A stretch of 18,083 nt of DNA from Bacilli bacterium (GTDB lineage: Bacteria > Bacillota_I > Bacilli_A > RF39 > UBA660). The notes beneath the pieces were generated by a model. The model ran no database searches. It had not been told where the DNA came from and worked only from the letters and a program-made list of their open reading frames with translations. Every line of letters begins with the position of its first letter. Position 1 is the first letter of the stretch. Position numbers and translations under genes: made by a program. The stretch is from assembly GCA_900758495.1 (NCBI GenBank), contig CAAERO010000034.1:1-18083 (forward strand), given 5' to 3'. Positions 11,856 through 18,083 of this stretch are shown in pieces.

Positions 11856-11982
11856 CAAAAAAATCATTCTTTCGAATGATTCATATATGTAAGTTCGGAT
11901 TTTCCGAACAGATTCCTCAATGGAGCCTTAACTATGCACGTTTACCAAATTAAGACTATAAGATTTGATTAAATCTCTCTGA
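11856..11982 (-). ncRNA. Structured RNA, copy 1 (leader or independent sRNA)
   Basis: A minus-strand extended -10 TGATACAAT (11990-11998) predicts a start near 11982. The RNA has an AGATTT/AAATCT hairpin, the core GGCTCCATTGAGGAATCTG (11909-11927), a GTTCGGA/TCCGAAC hairpin (11893-11909), and a terminator AATCATTC/GAATGATT followed by eight T residues. The same order of parts and 16 of 19 core bases recur at 16880-17015, which marks a family. It resembles a riboswitch or attenuator in front of the winged-helix gene, but copy 2 has no gene downstream, so a trans-acting sRNA is equally possible. I do not recognise the class. Confidence 0.6.
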
Positions 11983-12041
11983 TAAATTAATTGTATCATT
12001 TGTTTTTTTAAAATGAAATTATACAAAATCTTTATTACATA

Positions 12042-12050
12042 TGATATAAT
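12042..12050 (+). promoter_or_regulatory. Extended -10 promoter of the ABC exporter operon
   Basis: TGATATAAT (12042-12050) gives an extended -10 about 20 bases before the first start (12070). It is divergent from the RNA promoter at 11990-11998. Confidence 0.6.
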
Positions 12051-12069
12051 TCTTATAGTGAGGTGCGTT

Positions 12070-12557
12070 ATGAAAAATAAAAAAATAATAAGAAATACAT
12101 AATTATTGGTGTTATATGTTTATTTGTGGTGTTATTTTTAATAATTTTATTTGTAAATAAAATTGATGATGATTTTAGTTTTAAAACAATATCTAGTACT
12201 TGTGATGCTTTTAATATTTCTGGTAGTATTGCTTATAATGATAAGAAAAGTGCTATTTATATTACCAATATTAAGTATTGTGGCGGAGATGATACTAAAG
12301 AATATGAAAAAATAGAATGCATGTTATATGAGTCACATGAGGATGTAGAAAAAAGGATTAGTTCTTATGAATATAGTGATGGTAAGAAAATTAAATTAGA
12401 AAAGTTTTTAGAAAATGTTACTTTTACAGTTAATAATTATAAAAAAACTTGTGATGAACATAATAATTTATATTTGTTAATAAATGCAATTGATAGTAGT
12501 AAAAATATAACTACTTATAAAGTACCACTTGAAACACAAAGTATATGTGCTAAATAA
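12070..12557 (+). CDS. Membrane-anchored external protein, frameshifted near its start
   Basis: GTGAGGTG precedes ATG 12070, but that frame meets TAA after ten codons. Adding one A to the seven-A tract gives MKNKKNNKKYIIIGVICLFV then VLFLIILFVNKIDDDFSF, an ideal signal anchor continuous with the long frame (intact from a GTG at 12126 that lacks a ribosome site). About 125 residues would then lie outside the cell, with Cys in STCDAF, KYCGG, IECM, KKTCDE and near the C-terminus, which could form disulfides. It is first in the exporter operon. The tract may reflect phase variation, polymerase or ribosome slippage, a real loss, or a sequencing error. I do not recognise the external domain. Confidence 0.65.
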
Positions 12558-12571
12558 AGGAATTGATAATT

Positions 12572-13414
12572 ATGAAGAAAAAAATTAATGTACAAAAATT
12601 AATAAAAATGGCTTATAAAGAAACTAAAAGAAGTTCTTTAGCTATATATTTAATATTAAGATTTTTGGTTATATTATGTATGATCTTACAAATACTAAGA
12701 GGAAATTTTAATAATGCTTTACTCTGTTTATTATCACTTGTCTTATTATTTGCTCCATTATTTATTCAAAATAAATATGAAATAACATTACCTGATGGTT
12801 TAGAGATTAGTATTTATTTGTTTATTTTCTCTTCAGAAATACTTGGAGAAATAAATAATTTTTATGGTATAATTCCTCATTGGGATACTTGTTTGCACAC
12901 TATTAATGGTTTTTTAGCCACTGCGGTTGGCTTTTCATTAGTGGATTTACTTAATAAAAATATTAAAGATATTAATTTATCCCCATTTTATCTGTGTTTA
13001 GTTGCTTTTAGTTTTTCAATGACTATTGGTACTTTATGGGAGTTTTTTGAATATGGAGGAGATAAATTTTTAAAGTTTGATATGCAAAAAGATACTATTA
13101 TTACAAGTGTATCTTCGGTTGCAATGAATCCTAGTGGTGAAAATAAACCTGTTATTTTAGATAATATTGGTAAAACTTTAATATATGATACTGATGGTAA
13201 TTTACTTTATACTGTTAATGATGGTTATTTAGATATTGGTTTAAATGATACGATGAAGGATTTATTTGTTAATTTTATCGGTGCTGTTTGTTTTAGTATT
13301 TTTGCTTATATAGGACTTAAAAACAATAGAAAAAGTTCTGTTGTTAAAAAGTTTGCTCCTACGAAAGGAAAAAGAAAAATGGCTGAATCTGTTAAAAATA
13401 GGTTAAATAAGTAA
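12572..13414 (+). CDS. Multi-pass membrane protein, DUF2238/YjdF-like (280 aa)
   Basis: ATG at 12572 with AAAGGA upstream is preferred to TTG 12563. After a basic N-terminus there are about five to six TM helices: YLILRFLVILCMILQIL, LLCLLSLVLLFAPLFI, ISIYLFIFSSEIL, TINGFLATAVGFSLV, FYLCLVAFSFSMTIG and a C-terminal FVNFIGAVCFSIFAYIGL. The motifs HWDTCLHTINGF and LWEFFEYGGD resemble the HWDkxxHxxxG and WExFE signatures of the DUF2238 (YjdF) family; the His, Asp and Glu near the membrane could bind metal. A hydrophilic external loop of about 70 residues precedes the last helix, and the tail is strongly basic. It lies 14 bases before the ATPase in the exporter operon, so it may be an accessory. 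The function is unknown. Confidence 0.75.
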   Translation: MKKKINVQKLIKMAYKETKRSSLAIYLILRFLVILCMILQILRGNFNNALLCLLSLVLLFAPLFIQNKYEITLPDGLEISIYLFIFSSEILGEINNFYGIIPHWDTCLHTINGFLATAVGFSLVDLLNKNIKDINLSPFYLCLVAFSFSMTIGTLWEFFEYGGDKFLKFDMQKDTIITSVSSVAMNPSGENKPVILDNIGKTLIYDTDGNLLYTVNDGYLDIGLNDTMKDLFVNFIGAVCFSIFAYIGLKNNRKSSVVKKFAPTKGKRKMAESVKNRLNK

Positions 13415-13428
13415 AATGGAGGATTATT

Positions 13429-14130
13429 ATGGCTTATATAGAATTTAAAAATGTAAATAAAGTGTATAAAATGGGTGAAGTTGAAATAAAAGCTTTATCT
13501 AATACATCTTTTGAAATAGAAAAAGGAGAACTTGTTTGTATTTTAGGTCCTTCTGGGGCTGGTAAAACAACTTGTTTAAATATTTTGGGAGGTATGGATA
13601 CTTTAACAAGTGGAAATGTTTATGTTGATGGTAAATGTGTTAATAAATTAACTGGTAAGAATTTAATAAAGTATCGAAGAAATGATATTGGTTTTGTTTT
13701 TCAATTTTATAATTTAATACAAAATTTAACTGTTATTGAAAATGTAGAGCTTGCCACTCAGCTTTGTAAAAATTCTTTAAAACCAGAGGAAATATTAAAT
13801 AAAGTTGGACTTAGAGATAGAATGAATAATTTTCCAGCTCAACTTAGTGGGGGAGAACAACAAAGGGTTGCAATTGCTAGAGCTATTTGTAAAAATCCTA
13901 AGCTTTTGTTATGTGATGAACCTACGGGGGCCTTAGATTATAAAACCGGTAAACAAATACTTAAATTGCTTCAAGATACATGTAGATTAGAACATATGAC
14001 GGTTGTAATTATTACACATAACTCTGCGATTAGTCCAATGGCTGATAAAGTTATAAAGTTTAAAAATGGTTCTGTTAGTGATATCATTATTAATGAAAAA
14101 CCTATGGATATAAAGGATATTGAGTGGTAA
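13429..14130 (+). CDS. ABC transporter ATP-binding protein, LolD/MacB type (233 aa)
   Basis: The protein has all the nucleotide-binding motifs: Walker A GPSGAGKTT (40-48), Q-loop Gln92 in FVFQFYNL, signature LSGGEQQRVAIARA (139-152), Walker B LLLCDEPTGALD (159-170), and the H-loop His197 in IITHN. The length and the EPTGALD form place it with ATPases that power FtsX-fold permeases (MacB, LolD, BceA). ATG at 13429 follows GGAGG. Its last codons run to one base before the permease start, so the pair is coupled. It would hydrolyse ATP to drive the mechanotransmission permease encoded next. Peptide or lipoprotein substrates are typical for this class; here the substrate is unknown. Confidence 0.95.
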   Translation: MAYIEFKNVNKVYKMGEVEIKALSNTSFEIEKGELVCILGPSGAGKTTCLNILGGMDTLTSGNVYVDGKCVNKLTGKNLIKYRRNDIGFVFQFYNLIQNLTVIENVELATQLCKNSLKPEEILNKVGLRDRMNNFPAQLSGGEQQRVAIARAICKNPKLLLCDEPTGALDYKTGKQILKLLQDTCRLEHMTVVIITHNSAISPMADKVIKFKNGSVSDIIINEKPMDIKDIEW

Positions 14131-14131
14131 A

Positions 14132-16567
14132 ATGAAAACTATGTTATTTAAACATATATTTATGAAGATAAAGCAAAATTATAAAAGGTTTTTATCTTTA
14201 TTATCTATGGCCCTTCTTGGAATTGGTTTTTATGCAGGGATTGAAGCTTGCAGTCCAGATATACTTAAAACTTTAGATAAGTTTTATGATGATAATAATG
14301 TTTATGATATAAAAGTTGTTTCTAATCTTGGACTTGATGATAAAGATATAAATAGTTTATCTAAAATAGGTGGATTTGATAAAGTAATTGGTTCATATGA
14401 AACAGATACTTATTTAAAGTTAAATAATGAACAATATGTTGTTAAAGTAATGGGGTTAAATAATAGTATTAATAAAGTTTATTTAGAAAATGGTAGTTTA
14501 CCTAATGGTAATAATGAAATTGTTGTTGAAAAAAAGATGCTTTTAGATAATAATTTAAGTATTGGAGATTCTATTAATATTTTGGGTAGTAATAAAAAAA
14601 TAGTAGGAACTGTTATAAGTCCTTTGTATTTTTCTTCTGAAAGACCTAGTACTAATTTAGGTAGTGGTAAAGTTAATTATTATGCTTATACTTTGGAAGA
14701 TGTATTAAAAAGTGATTATTATAGTGCTATTTATATAACTTTAAATAATACTAAAAATATGCTAACTAATAGTAAAGAATATAAAAATGTTATTGATGAT
14801 GCTATTAATAAGATTGATGTTATAAAAAAAGAAAGAGAAGATGAAAAATATAATGAGTTATATGACATAAGTATAAATGAAAATGAACTTGTTAAACCAC
14901 ATTGGTATCTTTACGATAGGTTAGATAATAATTCATATAAAGAACTAATTAATGCAAGTGATAATATAAAGAATTTAGGAAATGTTTTTCCTTTAATATT
15001 TTTTGTAATTGCTGTTTTAGTTAGTCTTATTTCAATGATGAGGATGATTGAAGAAGATAGAACTGAAAATGGTACATTAAAATCTTTGGGTTATAATAAT
15101 TTTTATATTACTTTAAAATATGTTATTTATTCACTTTTAGCAACTGTTATTGGGGGTATTTTAGGTGTTTTTATTGGTTCTTATTCAATTCCTTATGTTA
15201 TTTGGAATATTTATAAAAAATTATTTAATATACCGATATTTATATATTCAATTAATAGTGCATATAATATGATTGGTTTTTGGATATGTATATTATGTAT
15301 TTGTGGTACAGCATGTTTTATATGTATTTATAATTTAAAAGATGTTCCTGCAAATTTAATGAGACCTAAAGTACCTAAATCTGGTAGAAAAATATTACTT
15401 GAAAAAATATCATTTATTTGGAAAAGACTTAAATTTTCTGATAAAATAACTATTAGAAATATTTTTAGATATAAATCTAGAGTCTTAACAACTATTTTGG
15501 GAATTGCTGGATGTACAGCACTTATTTTGGCAGGTTTTGGTTTAAAAGATTCTATTAAAAATATAAATGATTATCAATATAGTAAAATATTTAAATATGA
15601 TAAAATGATGATTATTAATGAAAATGGTGATTATGAAAAGTTACTTAATAAAATTAATAATGAAGAAATTGTTAATAAAGCAGTAGATGTTAATTATCAA
15701 AGTATTAGTGTTTTAAAAGGTGATATAAAAAAAGATGTATCTTTGATAGTACCAAATGATTTTAATAGGTTTAATGAGGTTGTTTCTTTAATTGATTATA
15801 AGAATGAAGATAAAATTTATGATGATATATTAGATGATAGTTGTGTAATTAGTGAAAAAACTGCGAAACTTTTAAATGTATCTATCGGAGATGATATTAC
15901 TTTACTTGATAATGAAAATAATAGTTATACTATAAAAGTATCTTATATTGTTAAAAATTATATTAATCAGTATATGTACGTAAATAAGAATACTTATAAT
16001 AGTTTGTTTGGTAATTATAAAGTAAATTCTTTTCTAATAGATTTAAATGAGTGTACTTCAGATGATAGTAATGATTTTGATATGAAGTATATTGCTAGTA
16101 AGGATGCTGTTTCTATTATTAATAATAGTGATGTGAAAGATGCGTTAAATGATATGTTATCATCTATTGATTCTATAGTGGCTATTTTAATTATTGCAGC
16201 AGCAATGTTAGCTTTTGTGGTTTTATACAATTTGTCTAATATAAATATTAGTGAAAGAAAAAGGGAAATAGCTACACTTAAAGTGTTAGGTTTTTATGTT
16301 AAAGAAGTTGATAAATATATAAATAGAGAAACTATTATATTGACAATACTTGGCATATTAATTGGTCTTTCATCTGGCTCTTATTTATGTCATTATATTA
16401 TTTCTACTTGTGAACCTGATTATTTAATGTTTGATAGAGAAGTGTTTCTTTTAAGTTATGTTTTTTCAGCTTTAATTACTATTATTTTTACTGTTATTGT
16501 TATTGTTGTGACCCATTTTAATTTAAAGAATATTGATATGGTTGAATCTTTAAAGAATGTTGAATAG
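14132..16567 (+). CDS. FtsX-family ABC transporter permease with two FtsX domains (811 aa)
   Basis: ATG 14132 follows the ATPase stop by one base; an in-frame TTG at 14120 is a weaker start. TM1 lies at about residues 20-40 (SLLSMALLGIGFYAGI). A large external domain of about 240 residues is followed by FtsX domain 1 with TM helices near 286-308, 330-352 and 380-402. Next come another TM (TTILGIAGCTALILAGFG), a second external domain, and FtsX domain 2 with three helices (IVAILIIAAAMLAFVVLY, TILGILIGLSSGSYL, FSALITIIFTVIVIVV). The conserved cytoplasmic segments ENGTLKSLGY and KREIATLKVLGF couple to the ATPase in each half. This long two-repeat form occurs in Firmicutes antimicrobial-peptide or lipoprotein exporters. 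It has no frameshift. It ends the operon. Confidence 0.92.
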   Translation: MKTMLFKHIFMKIKQNYKRFLSLLSMALLGIGFYAGIEACSPDILKTLDKFYDDNNVYDIKVVSNLGLDDKDINSLSKIGGFDKVIGSYETDTYLKLNNEQYVVKVMGLNNSINKVYLENGSLPNGNNEIVVEKKMLLDNNLSIGDSINILGSNKKIVGTVISPLYFSSERPSTNLGSGKVNYYAYTLEDVLKSDYYSAIYITLNNTKNMLTNSKEYKNVIDDAINKIDVIKKEREDEKYNELYDISINENELVKPHWYLYDRLDNNSYKELINASDNIKNLGNVFPLIFFVIAVLVSLISMMRMIEEDRTENGTLKSLGYNNFYITLKYVIYSLLATVIGGILGVFIGSYSIPYVIWNIYKKLFNIPIFIYSINSAYNMIGFWICILCICGTACFICIYNLKDVPANLMRPKVPKSGRKILLEKISFIWKRLKFSDKITIRNIFRYKSRVLTTILGIAGCTALILAGFGLKDSIKNINDYQYSKIFKYDKMMIINENGDYEKLLNKINNEEIVNKAVDVNYQSISVLKGDIKKDVSLIVPNDFNRFNEVVSLIDYKNEDKIYDDILDDSCVISEKTAKLLNVSIGDDITLLDNENNSYTIKVSYIVKNYINQYMYVNKNTYNSLFGNYKVNSFLIDLNECTSDDSNDFDMKYIASKDAVSIINNSDVKDALNDMLSSIDSIVAILIIAAAMLAFVVLYNLSNINISERKREIATLKVLGFYVKEVDKYINRETIILTILGILIGLSSGSYLCHYIISTCEPDYLMFDREVFLLSYVFSALITIIFTVIVIVVTHFNLKNIDMVESLKNVE

Positions 16568-16572
16568 TATTT

Positions 16573-16739
16573 GATGATTATATGGTTATCCATGTACATA
16601 AAACTAGCAATTATGATGATGGGAGTTACTAAAGAAAGAAAAAACTAAATCAACTTCTGGTAAAGCTGCATACAATGAAAAAGGCATCTTTGCTTGTTAT
16701 TTGGATAACAATGATAAAGTATTAAGATTTTATAAATAA
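16573..16739 (+). pseudogene. Decayed gene fragment (about 55 codons, frameshifted)
   Basis: One frame reads DDYMVIHVHKTSNYDDGSY then TAA; a shift near 16632 gives LLKKEKTKSTSGKAAYNEKG then IFACYLDNNDKVLRFYK and TAA. The two parts have natural composition and join smoothly, suggesting the 3' end of a lost gene with a frameshift. A T-rich hairpin terminator follows at 16755-16803. There is no start codon with ribosome site. The family is not recognised. Confidence 0.4.
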
Positions 16740-16754
16740 TTTTATTGTTAAATA

Positions 16755-16803
16755 GATTACAATTTGCTAGTGAGATTAGTTTGAAATATAACTAGTCTTT
16801 TTT
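16755..16803 (+). terminator. Terminator, copy 1 of a direct repeat
   Basis: AGATTAGTT and AACTAGTCT pair (one G-U) around a short loop and precede eight T residues. Nearly the same 48 bases occur at 17980-18027. It ends the exporter operon and the decayed fragment. Confidence 0.75.
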
Positions 16804-16879
16804 TTGAAAGTAAATTTATTGTTATTTTTTTAATTCTTTTGCTTCTATATTTAATATAAAAGGGGCTTCTTTATATAAC

Positions 16880-17015
16880 AAAAAAACTAATCCATTTCAG
16901 ATTAGTTATTTATCAAAACTCGAAAAGTTCGAGCAGATTTCACTATGGAGCCATAAAGGTTGAAGTCGGACAACCTCTAATTATCTAAATTATAGGTAGT
17001 AATAAACTACTAACT
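16880..17015 (-). ncRNA. Structured RNA, copy 2 (stand-alone)
   Basis: The minus-strand extended -10 TGGTATACT (17022-17030 region) predicts a start near 17015. Features in order: a GTAGT/ACTAC hairpin, a GGTTG/CAACC hairpin (16958-16975), the core GGCTCCATAGTGAAATCTG, a CTCGAA/TTCGAG hairpin (16919-16933), and a terminator AACTAATC/GATTAGTT (16885-16907) followed by seven T residues. The core and layout match the RNA at 11856-11982. No minus-strand gene follows, so it acts as an independent RNA or is a relic of a leader. The class is not recognised. Confidence 0.6.
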
Positions 17016-17040
17016 AATATAAGTATACCATGAAAATACT

Positions 17041-17304
17041 AAAATTTAATAAAAAATTACTAATAATTATTAAGCAGGATAAAGGGAATGATAGCACTGC
17101 CCTAATTCATTCTATATAAATATAGGAATAGTTGTGCTATCATTTCTTATTTTGCACTTGCAAAATTGTGTTAAAAATATGGAAGAATTCTACCATACTT
17201 TTTATTTAAATCAATTAATTAAAAGGTTTGCGAGGTTTTATTTTACTTCCAACTGTTGGATATATACTGGAAATGTTGGATAAATCTTGGATGTTTAAAT
17301 TTAG
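17041..17304. other. Intergenic stretch with hairpins and short repeats
   Basis: No gene is seen. AATGATAGCAC (17087-17097) pairs perfectly with GTGCTATCATT (17134-17144) around a loop that holds a smaller CTATAT/ATATAG hairpin; TTCTTATTTT follows, so it could be a terminator or a structured RNA end. At 17179-17196 ATGGAAGAATTCTACCAT is an almost perfect palindrome. At 17255, 17267, 17275 and 17286 the short unit (C/G)TTGGA or CTGGA recurs roughly every helical turn, which may be a regulator-binding array ahead of the XRE gene. Confidence 0.4.
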
Positions 17305-17334
17305 TTTCAAAATATGTTGAAATTATGGTACAAT
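17305..17334 (+). promoter_or_regulatory. Promoter and operator of the membrane-anchored XRE gene
   Basis: TTTCAA and TTGAAA (17305-17322) form a 6-bp dyad with a 6-base spacer covering the -35 region, followed by the extended -10 TGGTACAAT ending at 17334. Autoregulation by the HTH gene at 17434 is likely but inferred. Confidence 0.55.
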
Positions 17335-17433
17335 TATATATAGAATGACAGATAAATAGTAATTTGAAAGTGAACTAATAGTATGTTTAATATTTAACAA
17401 ATAATTGATATATTATTCTTGGAGAGTGATAAA

Positions 17434-17976
17434 ATGAATCAAGAAAAAATAGGTAAATTTATTGCTGAATTAAGAAAGCAAAAAAAGTTAACTCAAGAAC
17501 AACTTGCTGAAAAATTAGGCATAACAAAAAATGCTGTAAGTAAGTGGGAAAGAGGATTAGGACTAATGGATTTATCATTATTGAAACCATTAAGTGAAAT
17601 TTTAGGCGTTTCGGTTACGGAAATATTAAATGGTGAAAAAATTGATGAAGAAATTGATTTAAAGAGTGAAGAAATTTTAATTGATACACTTGATTATTCA
17701 GTTAAAGAAATTGAAAAAGTAAAAAAGAATAAGTTCTTAATTATATTATTAACGATAATTATTACAATATTTTCAATTATTTTATTAGACACAATTCAAG
17801 CAGTAGCATTTAAAAACAGTCCAATAATAAGTTGGAGAGTTAAAGATGTAAATGATAGTGATAGTTATGTAGATAAAGGATTTTTAATTGATACATATTA
17901 TTGTGTGAAAGAACAAGATATAGTAACAGTAATACCAACCTTTAAAAACACAAATTATAATTGCCCATCAGAATAA
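17434..17976 (+). CDS. Membrane-anchored XRE-family regulator (180 aa)
   Basis: ATG at 17434 follows GGAGAGTG; an upstream TTG at 17419 overlaps that ribosome site and is rejected. An N-terminal Cro/CI helix-turn-helix (residues 5-60, GKFIAELRKQKKLTQEQLAE and ITKNAVSKWERG) is followed by an acidic linker, a basic stretch (KVKKNK), one TM helix (FLIILLTIIITIFSIILLD, about 97-115) and an external domain of about 65 residues ending FKNTNYNCPSE, with two Cys. This one-component layout could pass an external signal to DNA. The exporter operon upstream is a plausible target, yet its promoter shows no copy of the TTTCAA dyad. A terminator follows. Confidence 0.88.
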   Translation: MNQEKIGKFIAELRKQKKLTQEQLAEKLGITKNAVSKWERGLGLMDLSLLKPLSEILGVSVTEILNGEKIDEEIDLKSEEILIDTLDYSVKEIEKVKKNKFLIILLTIIITIFSIILLDTIQAVAFKNSPIISWRVKDVNDSDSYVDKGFLIDTYYCVKEQDIVTVIPTFKNTNYNCPSE

Positions 17977-17979
17977 TAA

Positions 17980-18027
17980 ATTACAATTTATTGATGAGAT
18001 TAGTTTGAAATATAACTAGTCTTTTTA
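17980..18027 (+). terminator. Terminator, copy 2 of a direct repeat
   Basis: The same AGATTAGTT/AACTAGTCT hairpin and T-run as at 16755-16803, including the preceding ATTACAATTT. It ends the XRE transcript. Confidence 0.75.
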
Positions 18028-18083
18028 TTTTGAATAAGATTTATATTTTTTGTCTAACATAATATAATAATATAATATAAAGA

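Noticed and set aside
11856..11982. Assignment of the structured RNA to a known riboswitch (M-box, SAM, fluoride, c-di-GMP).
   Set aside because: Core and size do not fit the consensus of those classes as I know them; left unnamed.
16015..16230. 71-aa minus-strand frame inside the permease gene.
   Set aside because: Antisense to the second FtsX region; no start signal.
1..18083. tRNA, rRNA or conjugation (relaxase, VirB/VirD4) genes.
   Set aside because: No tRNA cloverleaf, rRNA-like sequence or relaxase/coupling motifs were found on either strand.

Overview
The window is very AT-rich DNA with strong GGAGG-type ribosome binding sites, TATAAT promoters and intrinsic terminators. That points to a low-GC Firmicutes-type bacterium, possibly a gut Clostridia or Bacilli lineage; I cannot name the species. 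Intact genes end in TAA or TAG and use TGG for tryptophan, so the standard bacterial code applies.

The best supported structure is a nested insertion. A 9.4 kb integrative element (about 855-10262) lies inside the catalytic-serine codons of a second, older large serine recombinase gene. The first 16 codons of that gene lie at 10263-10310 (minus strand) and the continuation lies at about 105-854 (minus strand). Removing the element with a GT crossover restores an uninterrupted N-terminus (GLYLRVST joined to EDQAREGF). The two inner element ends form a 46-bp near-palindromic attP with GT at its centre. The element's own TndX-like large serine integrase (8644-10233) stops five bases before its attachment half-site. 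The interrupted recombinase is also broken by a TGA codon at 708-710 and is fused, without its C-terminus, to a GNAT acetyltransferase fragment at the window start.

Element cargo, left to right: a small charged protein (963-1190); minus-strand genes for a hypothetical protein, an excisionase-like HTH protein, a DnaB-C/RecA-like ATPase, a possible replication initiator and a second HTH protein; a candidate type I toxin-antitoxin locus (4060-4406); two zinc-ribbon membrane proteins, one with an external thioredoxin-like domain, divergent from an XRE regulator across a dyad operator; hypothetical genes at 6355-8122; a 33-aa ORF and the integrase. I see replication-like genes but no relaxase, so it looks like an integrated plasmid-like element.

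Right of the element (10303-11811, minus strand) are the older element's genes: a winged-helix protein, a hypothetical protein, and a 252-aa protein of unknown function whose end overlaps the broken recombinase start. A leader peptide and attenuator-like hairpin precede the 252-aa gene. A structured RNA with its own promoter and terminator (11856-11982) lies upstream. A second RNA with the same core occurs at 16880-17015.

From 12042 to 16567 a plus-strand operon encodes a membrane-anchored protein (frameshifted in an A tract), a multi-pass membrane protein, a MacB/LolD-type ATPase and an 811-aa FtsX-family permease. A decayed gene fragment, the second RNA, several palindromes and a membrane-anchored XRE regulator (17434-17976) complete the window. 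The regulator may control the exporter, but no operator in the sequence proves that link.
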